From Streptosporangiaceae bacterium (lineage in GTDB: Bacteria; Actinomycetota; Actinomycetes; Streptosporangiales; Streptosporangiaceae): DNA of 39,061 bases. Where the stretch lies: assembly GCA_019245115.1 (NCBI GenBank), contig JAFARZ010000141.1, forward strand, positions 1-39,061, in the 5' to 3' direction. Below, piece after piece: positions 1-7,485 of the stretch. Positions within the stretch are counted from its first letter, which is position 1. Every line of letters begins with the position of its first letter. Made by a program: the position numbers and the translations under genes. The notes beneath the pieces were generated by a model. The model saw only the letters and a program-made list of their open reading frames with translations. It was not told where the DNA came from and ran no database searches.

Positions 1-9
1 TTTTGTCCT

Positions 10-176
10 GATATGGCCGTTATGTGACGGCAGCTGCGGTGGACGACGTGGAAGAAAAGGGCTTCGCGGAGGATAGGGCGCTGGTTTCCGGCACCTTTTC
101 TTCCAAAGGGCTCTTTTCTTCCCACTGAAGGATGCTCATGTGTCCGCTATGTATCGGTATGCATAGTTCACCCAGG
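10..176 (+). repeat. Nested-hairpin repeat, copy A (73-nt core at 50-122)
   Basis: The outer arm 50-62 pairs with 110-122 over 13 positions (one G-T wobble). The inner arm 68-84 pairs with 88-104 at 15 of 17 positions around a TTT loop at 85-87. A left flank beginning GATATGGCC at 10 and a right flank ending near GTTCACCCAGG at 176 match copy C almost base for base, so the full element is about 167 nt. It is intergenic, about 460 bp past the stop of the minus-strand ATPase gene. There is no T-tract after the stem, so it is not an ordinary intrinsic terminator. Function unknown. Confidence 0.8.
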
Positions 177-481
177 CTGTTCAGCGCACTCTAGCAAAGA
201 CGACATGCCTAACATGCCGCAAACGCACGTTATTTTGGCGCGCGCACATAGTGCACAAAAATCACCGCAGGACCCCGATTTACCGCAGTAATCTGAGCGG
301 CCCGCCGCGCGGACTTCCGGCCGCGGTGATACCCGGGATTACTTGACTGGCACTCTAGGACCCACGCCTCGTGATGCGCACATTTGCTGCTTCCGGGCGG
401 TCACGGAACTCGTCGATGACTAATACCTGGGGCTGGCCGCGCCGTGAGGAGAAGCTTCCCGCCGTACCTCGTTCTTTTCAC

Positions 482-508
482 ACGAACGGCCTGTGGTTCC
501 CCGTTCGT
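482..508. terminator. Stem-loop 3' of the sugar ABC operon, possible terminator
   Basis: ACGAACGG (482-489) and CCGTTCGT (501-508) form a perfect 8-bp inverted repeat with an 11-nt loop, about 80 bp beyond the stop of the ATPase gene. No T-run follows, which is common for actinobacterial terminators. The left arm and loop resemble motifs at 9964 and 11983. Confidence 0.45.
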
Positions 509-585
509 CTGCAGCAGATCGAACACCGAGGTCACCTGCTCGCGGCCGAGCCGCCCACCATGACCAGCCGTGATAGCGCCTGTGG

Positions 586-1791
586 CTATCGGATGCTCTT
601 GCCGGTTTCGGTGTCGAAGAAATGCATCTGCTGCGTGTCGACCGCGAGGTCGATCGTGCTGCCCACCTTGACCTGCGTCTTGGGGTCCAGCCGGGCGACG
701 AACTCGTTGCGGCCCCGGCGGGCTCGCTGCTCGAATCTGGCGGCCTCATCCGTGCCGAGGTCAGCCGCCAGTTCGAGAACCTCGTCGGTGATCACCGGTG
801 GCGCGTCGACACAGAAATGCACGTTGGTCTCCGTGCCGAGGGCTTCCACCAATTCGACCTTCGCCTTTAGCTGGCAGCCGCGCCGCTGGGTACCGGTTCC
901 CCCGGCCTCGAAGTCCTGCGGACGGATACCGACGATCAGCCCCTTGCCGGCATAGCCGCGCAGCGCCGGCCGCTCGCTGAGCGTCCGCGGATCGATCAGC
1001 AACTGCTGCCCGGCGACGTTGGCGTACAGCGAGTCGCCTTCGGCATGCATTCTGGCTTCGACGAGGTTCATCGAAGGGCTGCCGATGAATTCGGCCACGA
1101 ACAGGTTTTGTGGCTTGCCGAACAGCTCGGTGGGCGGCCCGACCTGCTGGAGTTCGCCTTTGCGGATGATCGCGATCCGGTCGCCCATCGTCATCGCCTC
1201 GGTCTGATCGTGCGTGACATAAATCGTCGTGACGTTCAGGTCACGTTGCAGCCGGGCAAGCTCGGTGCGCATCGACACGCGCAGCTTGGCGTCGAGGTTC
1301 GACAAAGGCTCGTCCATCAAGTACGCCTGCGGCTCACGGACAATCGCCCGGCCCATCGCGACCCGCTGCCGCTGGCCCCCGGACAGGGCGCGAGGTTTGC
1401 GATTCAGGTACTCCTCGAGACCGAGCATCCTGGCGGCCTCACGGACCCGCTTGTCACGGGTGGCCTTGTTGACCTTGGCCAGCTTTAGCCCGAAGGCCAT
1501 GTTGTCGTAGACGGTCATGTGCGGGAACAGGGCGTAGTTCTGGAAGACGAACGAGATGTTGCGGCCCTGCGGTGGCACCTCATTGACAATACGGTCGCCG
1601 ATGCGCAATTCGCCCTCGGTTATGTCCTCCAGACCCGCTACTATGCGCAGAGCTGTGGTCTTGCCGCAGCCGGACGGTCCGACGAGCACCATGAACTCGC
1701 CGTCGGCGATCCGCAGGCTGAGGTCGTGCACTGCCGGCGCCTCGGCACCCTCGTAGACCTTGTCCACGTGGGAGAGCTCTATTTCGGCCAT
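586..1791 (-). CDS. Sugar ABC transporter ATPase (UgpC/MsmK/MalK family)
   Basis: This is the ATP-hydrolysing subunit of a carbohydrate importer, acting on the cytoplasmic face of the two permeases encoded just upstream. Of its 401 residues, Walker A GPSGCGKTT lies at 38-46, the Q-loop in FVFQNYALFP, the signature LSGGQRQR at about 136-143, Walker B YLMDEP at 157-162 and the switch His in THDQTEAM. The C-terminal about 150 residues form the TOBE-type regulatory region, and length is normal for the family. It is the last gene of a four-gene minus-strand operon, 50 bp after the MalG-like permease. In Streptomyces one MsmK often serves several importers, but here the gene is linked to its own. 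The substrate cannot be read from this subunit. Confidence 0.93.
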   Translation of the reverse strand: MAEIELSHVDKVYEGAEAPAVHDLSLRIADGEFMVLVGPSGCGKTTALRIVAGLEDITEGELRIGDRIVNEVPPQGRNISFVFQNYALFPHMTVYDNMAFGLKLAKVNKATRDKRVREAARMLGLEEYLNRKPRALSGGQRQRVAMGRAIVREPQAYLMDEPLSNLDAKLRVSMRTELARLQRDLNVTTIYVTHDQTEAMTMGDRIAIIRKGELQQVGPPTELFGKPQNLFVAEFIGSPSMNLVEARMHAEGDSLYANVAGQQLLIDPRTLSERPALRGYAGKGLIVGIRPQDFEAGGTGTQRRGCQLKAKVELVEALGTETNVHFCVDAPPVITDEVLELAADLGTDEAARFEQRARRGRNEFVARLDPKTQVKVGSTIDLAVDTQQMHFFDTETGKSIR

Positions 1792-1841
1792 TCCCGGTCC
1801 TTGTGACTACTGTGCCTCATGTGGGATGTCCCGGCCTTTCG

Positions 1842-2729
1842 TTAGCCCTTGATTCCGCCGGCGGTGATGCCGGTGACATAAAAGCGCTGGAGCGCGATGT
1901 AGAGCACCGCGCACGGCACCATGGCCATCACCGCTCCGGCGATGAGAAATCCGAAGTTGACATGGCCGAACGTGCCCGTCTCCACGTTGAGCAGAGCGAC
2001 AGGTAGCGTTAGCCGGTTGATGTTGGTGATAAACGTGAGGGCGCCGAGGAATTCTGTCCAGGCGAACAGGAACGCGTACAGCATCGTGGTGGCCACGCCG
2101 GGCATGACGAGCGGGAGGAGCACTGTACGCAGGGCGGTGAGAACTTTCGCGCCCTCGCAGTATGCCGCTTCCTCGAGCTCAGTAGGGGCCGCCATGAAGC
2201 TGTTGCGCATGACGAACACTCCGAATGGGAGGTTGAAGGTGCTGTAGAAAAGGACGAGCCCTATCCGGCTGTCGAGCAGATGCAGGAAGCTGAGCTCGAG
2301 GAACAACGGTGTCAGGATCGCCTGGAAAGGCACCATGAGCGTGACGAGAATCAGCGCGAACACCACATTGGACCCGCGGAACCGGAAGCGGGTGCGCCCG
2401 AGGCCGTAGCCGGCGAGCGTGGCAAGCACGGCGGTGAGCACCGCTGTGCCGGCCGCCACCAGGAAGCTGTTCCCCACGTAGCGCAGGATGTGGATGCTTC
2501 CCGTGATGAGCCCGCTGTAGTTCGCGACCGTCAGATGACTGAAGGCTCTGGCGCTCGGGGCCGCGGTGATGTCGCTCGGCTGCATGAATGAGCGGAGCAC
2601 GGCCCAGACGAGCGGCACGAGAAACAGGATGGACAGTGCCGTGCCGATGCTCACGTAGATAATGGTGGAGTTACGTGACGAGGCGCCCTTCCCTGGCGCT
2701 TGGCCCGTCCGGGCGGCGGTGCTGGCCAT
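1842..2729 (-). CDS. Carbohydrate ABC transporter permease, MalG type
   Basis: This is the second membrane permease of a CUT1-type sugar importer, 295 aa. A first membrane segment at about 25-47 (IYVSIGTALSILFLVPLVWA) is followed by five more hydrophobic stretches. The EAA loop that docks on the ATPase is visible as EEAAYCEGAKVLTALRTVLL near residues 186-205. The start ATG is preceded by AGGAGG at good spacing. The gene lies 10 bp after the MalF-like permease and 50 bp before the ATPase, so the three are certainly co-transcribed. Confidence 0.93.
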   Translation of the reverse strand: MASTAARTGQAPGKGASSRNSTIIYVSIGTALSILFLVPLVWAVLRSFMQPSDITAAPSARAFSHLTVANYSGLITGSIHILRYVGNSFLVAAGTAVLTAVLATLAGYGLGRTRFRFRGSNVVFALILVTLMVPFQAILTPLFLELSFLHLLDSRIGLVLFYSTFNLPFGVFVMRNSFMAAPTELEEAAYCEGAKVLTALRTVLLPLVMPGVATTMLYAFLFAWTEFLGALTFITNINRLTLPVALLNVETGTFGHVNFGFLIAGAVMAMVPCAVLYIALQRFYVTGITAGGIKG

Positions 2730-2739
2730 GACGCCTCCT

Positions 2740-3696
2740 TTAGGTGTTGCTCCGGAGCAGCAGGAATTGCACGAAGCTGATCAGGCCGACAACCGCGACG
2801 AGAACAACGGACATCGCAGCAGCCGCTCCCACATGCAGCTGGACGAAGGCCGTCTGGTAGATCCACATGACGACCGTGAAGGTGCTCGTTCCAGGGCCGC
2901 CCTGGGTCAGGATGAAGAACTGGTTGAAGGCCAGGAACGAACCGATGATCGAGATGATCAGGCTCAGCGCGATGGTCGGGCGCACCAGCGGCAGCGTGAC
3001 GTACCGCTCCCTTTCCCACCATTTAGCGCCGAGTACGGCCGCCGACTCGTAGAGGTCATCGGAGATGCTCTGCATAGCGCCGAGGAGAAGCACCATGGTG
3101 AGACCGGAGGCGAACCAGATGACCAGGATGCAGGTAGCGGCGAGCGCGAGATTGGTGTTGACCAGCCAGGCGGTTGCCCCGTTGGTGATATGCAGCTTGG
3201 CGAGGACCCAGTTCACGGCACCGGAGTTCGGCTGCAGTTCGAGCAGCACGATATAGCTCAGCGTGGGAAGCCCGATGACATAGGGCAGGAAGAAGGCTGT
3301 CCGCAGGAACACCGACCCGCGCCGGTTCGATCGGACCAGGACGGCCAGCCCATACCCCAGGACCAGGATCGGGATCGTGACGATCCCGGTGTAGAGCAGC
3401 GTAAACAGCACGGAGTGAATGAAGCCGGGGTCTTTGCCGAGGGCGGCGTAGTTGTGCACGCCGTTGAAATGATACGAGCCGATGAGCGGCCAGTTCGTCA
3501 GCGACATGTAGACCGCGAAGCCGAGCGGGAAGAGAACGAAAACGGCGACGAAGATGAACGCGGGCGCCACGAAGAGCATGCCGGTCTTAGGTCGGCGTAC
3601 TATGCCCGTTCGCCGTTTCTTCGATCTGGTGCTGCCCGCCGTGCCGAGCCGGGCCCAGCGCTCTCTCGTGACTGTCTCGATTGTCTCCTGTGTCAT
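2740..3696 (-). CDS. Carbohydrate ABC transporter permease, MalF type
   Basis: First membrane permease of the importer. I place the start at the ATG at 3696 (318 aa), because GGAGG lies nine bases before it. An upstream in-frame GTG at 3720 would add eight residues (326 aa) and sits just after the stop of the binding-protein gene. The N-terminus is basic (SKKRRTGIVRR) and then enters a membrane segment (MLFVAPAFIFVAVFVLFPLG). The EAA motif YESAAVLGAKWWERERYVTL lies in the C-terminal third. The gene follows the binding protein directly, the usual order binding protein, MalF, MalG. Confidence 0.92.
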   Translation of the reverse strand: MTQETIETVTRERWARLGTAGSTRSKKRRTGIVRRPKTGMLFVAPAFIFVAVFVLFPLGFAVYMSLTNWPLIGSYHFNGVHNYAALGKDPGFIHSVLFTLLYTGIVTIPILVLGYGLAVLVRSNRRGSVFLRTAFFLPYVIGLPTLSYIVLLELQPNSGAVNWVLAKLHITNGATAWLVNTNLALAATCILVIWFASGLTMVLLLGAMQSISDDLYESAAVLGAKWWERERYVTLPLVRPTIALSLIISIIGSFLAFNQFFILTQGGPGTSTFTVVMWIYQTAFVQLHVGAAAAMSVVLVAVVGLISFVQFLLLRSNT

Positions 3697-3722
3697 CGTG
3701 GCCTGCCTCCGTGCGGTCACCG

Positions 3723-5042
3723 CTACGACTTGCCGAGGTCGATGGCGGTGGCGAAACTTGCTTGTCCGGCGCGCATCGCCGCCGCGATATCACCGTCGAA
3801 GACGGCTGCGTCGAACATGTTCAGCCACGGGCCGCCCGGCTGGTTGAATGTCGTGTTGTAGACGATGGTCTTTGGCGCGTAGCCGTGAGACACGCCCGCG
3901 AGTATGGCGGCGGCGAAGGGATATTCCGATCGGAACCGGGGGGTGAGAACGTCGCTGCGGATAGGCTCGAACCCGGCGCTAGGGGCCAGGCTCTGCTGCG
4001 TTTGCTGCAGGGCGAATTTGATGAATTCCCAGGCGCCGGAAGGGTTCTGTGAGCCGAGGGGGATGCCGAAGTTCGCGCCGCCGTCGAAGGTGGCGGTGGC
4101 GCCGCCGCTGGGAGCAGGCAGCAGGGTCATTCCGAGCTGGGCCCGGAAGCTGGCGGGAGCCGCGGCGATCGGGCCATAGGCGAGCGGACTCATGCCGATG
4201 TCCCCGGCGAGGAAGTCGTTTCCCCAGGTGGCATCGGTTTCGACCTGCGACTGGGGGTCAGACAGGCCCGCCGTCCACAACTGGCGGTACAGGCTCAGCG
4301 TCTCCCTGAGCGGCACGTTTCCCTGGATGAACGCCGTTTCGTGGCCCGGCCGCCCGTAGAGCAGACGTTTTCCGGTGGCCCAGATGTCCGGCAGGACGGT
4401 AAAACCCAGGCAGCCCTCGCAGCGGCCGGGGAAGGCGAAGCCGTAGATCCCGTGGCCGAGGGCCGTTATCTTCTTGGCGTCGCTCAGAATCTGGGCGTAA
4501 GAGGTCGGCGGTTTGTTCGGGTCAAGGCCGGCCCGCCGGAACAGCGTCTTGTTGTACCAGAGCACCGACATGTCGGCCACATAGGGAACCCCGTAGTAGC
4601 GACCGTTCTCCGTGGTCAGGTTCAGGGCTCCCGGGCTGAGCTCATTTTTTCCGGGAAGGGCATTGACGAGGGGCGTCAGGTCAGCAAACACCTTGTGGTA
4701 GATGAACAACTGGGAGTTGATGTCATCGATGCCGACCAGGTCTGGGGCGTCACCCGCGCGGATGGCAGTGGCCAGCTTTGTCACGTACTGGGTGTCCTGG
4801 ACCGGAGTCAGCACCACCTTGAGATTCTTGTGCGTGGCATTGAACTGATCCACGAGCAGCTTCCCGAAGGGCGACGTCGTGTTACGGTCCCAGAACTGCA
4901 CCACTCCGGTCGCGTTCTGCCCGAAACCGGACGCGGCCACATTCAGGGGCGGCGCTGGCGCGGCGCACGCACCTAGGCCCAGCGCCGCGCCGAGAGCGGT
5001 CAGGAGCAGCATCGCGCCCGCCCGCGGCCGTGTGCCTTCCAT
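3723..5042 (-). CDS. Extracellular solute-binding lipoprotein of the sugar importer (family 1)
   Basis: This 439-aa protein captures the sugar outside the membrane and delivers it to the MalF/MalG pair. A type II signal peptide is visible, with lipobox L-G-A-C and lipidated Cys at residue 26. The mature part begins with VVQFWDRNTTSPFGKLLVDQ, the normal opening of family 1 binding proteins, and later shows TYAQILSDAKKITALGHGIYG and a late GAWEFIKFALQ segment. A GGGGG ribosome site precedes the ATG. It is first in the operon, so its promoter must lie in 5043-5335, divergent from the small ORF. The ligand is unknown; no glycosidase lies beside it. Confidence 0.92.
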   Translation of the reverse strand: MEGTRPRAGAMLLLTALGAALGLGACAAPAPPLNVAASGFGQNATGVVQFWDRNTTSPFGKLLVDQFNATHKNLKVVLTPVQDTQYVTKLATAIRAGDAPDLVGIDDINSQLFIYHKVFADLTPLVNALPGKNELSPGALNLTTENGRYYGVPYVADMSVLWYNKTLFRRAGLDPNKPPTSYAQILSDAKKITALGHGIYGFAFPGRCEGCLGFTVLPDIWATGKRLLYGRPGHETAFIQGNVPLRETLSLYRQLWTAGLSDPQSQVETDATWGNDFLAGDIGMSPLAYGPIAAAPASFRAQLGMTLLPAPSGGATATFDGGANFGIPLGSQNPSGAWEFIKFALQQTQQSLAPSAGFEPIRSDVLTPRFRSEYPFAAAILAGVSHGYAPKTIVYNTTFNQPGGPWLNMFDAAVFDGDIAAAMRAGQASFATAIDLGKS

Positions 5043-5335
5043 GAGGGCGCCCCCTTAGCAAGGACTGGGAAACCCTTTTCCGGAGGCCGGTCATCTATCC
5101 CGCCTGGTAACGGATAAACCTCTTGGACGAGGCAGACCAGGAATGGCCGCATCAGCGGGAGCAGGCAAGCCTCATATTGGCCGCCGGACGATACCTCGGA
5201 CCATAGTTCCCGGCCGAACTGAGCCGGAATCGTGATGTCGCGGCAGCGAGCGTGGCCGCTGTGGCTGGGCAGACGGTCACCACGCTGAACATGAACAAGC
5301 GACTAGACCAGTATCCGCTGAAGGGACAATCCGTC
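5043..5335. promoter_or_regulatory. Divergent intergenic region of the sugar ABC operon and the small ORF
   Basis: The region holds the leader of the minus-strand binding-protein gene and the promoter area of the plus-strand 60-aa gene. Just before the binding-protein gene, 5067-5081 contains GGAAA and TTTCC separated by CCCT, a weak inverted repeat that could be a LacI-type operator. I see no convincing -35/-10 pair on either strand. Confidence 0.3.
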
Positions 5336-5518
5336 ATGACCCGTGATGAGCACCACCTCCTGGCCGAGCAGCTCCTCGACGCCGCCGAGCAGGCCATCGA
5401 GCACGAACGGCCGAAGGATGAAGCCGACCGTCTGATAGCGCGTGCCCAAGTCCACGCCGTGCTCGCCACCATCACGCCATCGTCCGCGGTATCCGCGCTC
5501 GTGGCCAAGCCAGCCTGA
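5336..5518 (+). CDS. Small conserved-type protein of unknown function (60 aa)
   Basis: The ATG at 5336 has AAGGGA about nine bases upstream and opens a 60-aa frame: MTRDEHHLLAEQLLDAAEQ at the start, then an Asp/Arg-rich helix and RAQVHAVLATI. I recognise the pattern from small actinobacterial proteins in which a helical 'EHHxxAExLL...IARAQVHAxLA' segment is repeated across genomes; their role is not known to me. It is soluble and probably a helical hairpin. An in-frame upstream ATG at 5252 would give 88 aa but lacks a ribosome site. The gene is convergent with the LigD-like gene, about 100 bp away. Confidence 0.6.
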   Translation: MTRDEHHLLAEQLLDAAEQAIEHERPKDEADRLIARAQVHAVLATITPSSAVSALVAKPA

Positions 5519-5620
5519 CGAGAGTCGCGCGAGGCCATGACCCCGCGTTCATCGGGTACTCAGCTTGCCCGCCAGGCGAAGTCGCGGAACTTCGACCCGG
5601 ATCCGCGTCTTAATGCCGAG

Positions 5621-7372
5621 TCAGGTGATCGGGGGCAGCGTCTGGTGTGCGGTCAGCACGGTACGGAACATGTCGCCTCGCTCGGCCAATCTCCTGGGGA
5701 AATCCCGGATGGTGAAGGAGCTGGGGCGCAATGAGGGTTCGTCGAGTTCGTCCCAGTCGATCGGCGCGGATACTGGGGCGCCCGCGGCGGCGCGTGGGCT
5801 GTAGGGCGCGACCAGCGTCTTGTTGATGACGTTCTGGGTGTAGTCGAGCCGGGCCAGGCCGCCGCGGTCGCGCACGTTCCATTCCCAGCTCACCAGCTCG
5901 GGGACGGCGGCGCCGACGGCGCGGGAAAGCTGCTCGGTCCAGCTCCGGGTGTCATCGAAGCTGGGGCCGCGTGCGATGGGGATCCAGATCTGGATTCCCC
6001 GTCGTCCGGTGAGCTTGGGCTGGCTCGCCACGCCAAGGTGCTGGAGCGCGATACAGTGCAGCCTCGCGAGCACCAGCACGTCCTCCCAGGAGGTCGCCGT
6101 ACCGGGGTCGATATCGATCAGGGCGTAGGTGGGCAGGCGGGGCTGATCGGTGCAGGAGGTCCAGGCATGCCACTCCAGCGCGCCGAAGTTGGCCACCCAC
6201 ACCAGCGTCGCGGGCTCGTTGACGACCAGGTAGGTGCTGCTCTCCCCGGGATCCGCGTCGGGGTTGTCCCAGCGGGAGATCCACTTCGGGGCATGGTCGG
6301 GCAGCTGCTTGTGCCAGAACCCGGGGGTATCGGCGCCATTAGGGAACCGGTGCATGTTCAGAGCGCGGCCCGTCAGGTACGGCAGCACCACGGCGGCCAT
6401 GCAGGCGGCGTAACGGATGAACTCCCGCTTGGTCACTGGCGGCTGCCCGTCAGCCGGCGGGAAGAGCACCTTGTCCAGGTTGGTCAGCCGCAGCCGTCGG
6501 CCGAAGACCTCCCAGCTACCGCCGGATTCCAGGCTGTCCAGGGCTTCAAGCTCGTCATCGGACGGGCCGGCCACGGTGCTGGATTGGCCTGGGCCTCCGG
6601 CCACGGTGCTGGATTGGCCTGGGCCTCCGGCCACGGTGCTGGATTGGCCTGGGCCTCCGGCCACGGCGCTGGATTGGCCTGGGCCTCCGGCCACGGCGCC
6701 ATCGATCGCGACGCTTGCCTGCGCGGGCGGCAGGTCCGAGCGCCACATCCGCCGCGGATCGGCCTTGACCTCGTCATTGGTGCGCCCGCTGAGTACCGAC
6801 CTGGGGTAGTCCGCCGGCTCCCAGCCCTGGACAGCGTACTGGTCGCGCTTGTGTAGCAGCAGCCACTCGTCTTTGCCTGACCGGTCGCGACCGCGCCGGA
6901 CCAGGACCAGGCGGCCGCGAAGCTTATGACCGCGCACGTCCGCGTGCAGCTCGCCGGCCGCGACAGCTGCTGCCGCGTCGTCGGTTCCGTGCGGCTCCCA
7001 GGTGCCACGGTCCCAGACGATCACGTCACCGCCACCGTACTGCCCGGACGGGATGACGCCCTCGAAGTCCAGGTATTCGATGGGGTGGTCCTCGACATGC
7101 ACGGCGACACGTTTGATCCCGGGATCGAGGGTTGGCCCCTTGGGTACAGCCCAGCTCACCAGGACGCCGCCGATCTCGAACCGGACGTCATAATGCGGCC
7201 GCCGCGCCCGGTGCAGCTGGACCACAAACCGTGCGGCGCCCCCGCCCGCGCTCGCGCTATCCGGTTCTGGCGCCCCGGCTGGTTCCGGCGTCCGGGCGAA
7301 GTCTCGTTTGCGCTGGTACGACGTCAGCTTTCCTGAGCTGGGCGCCGTATCCGGGCGGCCGCCACGAGCCAT
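5621..7372 (-). CDS. LigD-like protein: 3'-phosphoesterase plus primase-polymerase, no ligase domain
   Basis: This 583-aa protein belongs to the end-processing side of bacterial non-homologous end joining. The phosphoesterase domain (about 45-190) has FVVQLHRARRPHYDVRF and carries His54, His60, Asp62 and His96, with the same spacing as the catalytic set of Pseudomonas LigD. The archaeo-eukaryotic primase-type polymerase domain (about 285-583) has RLTNLDKVLFPP, the metal-binding Asp420-x-Asp422 in ALIDIDPG, and the later Asp in GLARLDYTQN. The ATP-dependent ligase domain is absent, and the order PE-Pol differs from mycobacterial Pol-PE-Lig. A linker of ten-residue repeats joins the two domains. 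The start at 7372 is chosen for the GGGAGG upstream; an ATG at 7420 would add 16 residues. No Ku gene is in the window. Confidence 0.88.
   Translation of the reverse strand: MARGGRPDTAPSSGKLTSYQRKRDFARTPEPAGAPEPDSASAGGGAARFVVQLHRARRPHYDVRFEIGGVLVSWAVPKGPTLDPGIKRVAVHVEDHPIEYLDFEGVIPSGQYGGGDVIVWDRGTWEPHGTDDAAAAVAAGELHADVRGHKLRGRLVLVRRGRDRSGKDEWLLLHKRDQYAVQGWEPADYPRSVLSGRTNDEVKADPRRMWRSDLPPAQASVAIDGAVAGGPGQSSAVAGGPGQSSTVAGGPGQSSTVAGGPGQSSTVAGPSDDELEALDSLESGGSWEVFGRRLRLTNLDKVLFPPADGQPPVTKREFIRYAACMAAVVLPYLTGRALNMHRFPNGADTPGFWHKQLPDHAPKWISRWDNPDADPGESSTYLVVNEPATLVWVANFGALEWHAWTSCTDQPRLPTYALIDIDPGTATSWEDVLVLARLHCIALQHLGVASQPKLTGRRGIQIWIPIARGPSFDDTRSWTEQLSRAVGAAVPELVSWEWNVRDRGGLARLDYTQNVINKTLVAPYSPRAAAGAPVSAPIDWDELDEPSLRPSSFTIRDFPRRLAERGDMFRTVLTAHQTLPPIT
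6571..6699 (-). repeat. 30-bp tandem repeat, four full copies, in the LigD-like linker
   Basis: A 30-bp unit is repeated at 6571, 6601, 6631 and 6661, with a nine-base partial copy from 6691. The copies are identical except for one T/C position. In frame it encodes GGPGQSSTVA decapeptides, a flexible linker between the phosphoesterase and polymerase domains. The near-perfect identity implies recent slippage expansion, and copy number probably varies between strains. There are no unique spacers, so it is not a CRISPR array. Confidence 0.95.
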
Positions 7373-7468
7373 GGTCAGGTCGGCCTCCCTTCCCCGTGCC
7401 CTATAGCCGGAGATCACCACGAAGGCCGGGAGTAAACATCACAAACCTGACAGGTATTGAACTGATCT

Positions 7469-7485
7469 GGCACCGCTCAGGTGCC
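7469..7485. terminator. Small hairpin at the 3' end of the oxygenase gene
   Basis: GGCACC (7469-7474) and GGTGCC (7480-7485) form a perfect 6-bp stem with a 5-nt loop that includes the oxygenase stop codon. It lies 97 bp before the LigD-like start and could attenuate read-through. It is short and without a T-run, so only a weak candidate. Confidence 0.3.

Larger units (their letters stand above)
1..585. other. Gene-free stretch downstream of the sugar ABC operon
   Basis: No reading frame here looks like a protein; the frames present are shadows. The stretch holds copy A of the nested-hairpin repeat (about 10-176) and a perfect 8-bp stem-loop at 482-508. Between 180 and 480 I see only the short word CACTCTAG twice (about 189 and 352) and no recognisable promoter or RNA gene. 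Confidence 0.6.

Noticed and set aside
50..122. Reading the nested hairpin as an ordinary intrinsic terminator
   Set aside because: In no copy does a T-run follow the outer stem on either strand. Homology extends to a flank 40 nt upstream in three copies, which a terminator would not need.
2662..3861. Long plus-strand open frame (399 codons) across the permease genes
   Set aside because: It is antisense to two well-supported ABC permeases, is rich in Asp/Glu/Arg/Gln repeats typical of shadow frames in high-GC DNA, and has no recognisable domain.
6571..6699. Possible CRISPR array from regularly spaced 30-bp repeats
   Set aside because: The copies abut with no unique spacers and translate in frame as a linker in the LigD-like protein, so this is a tandem repeat.
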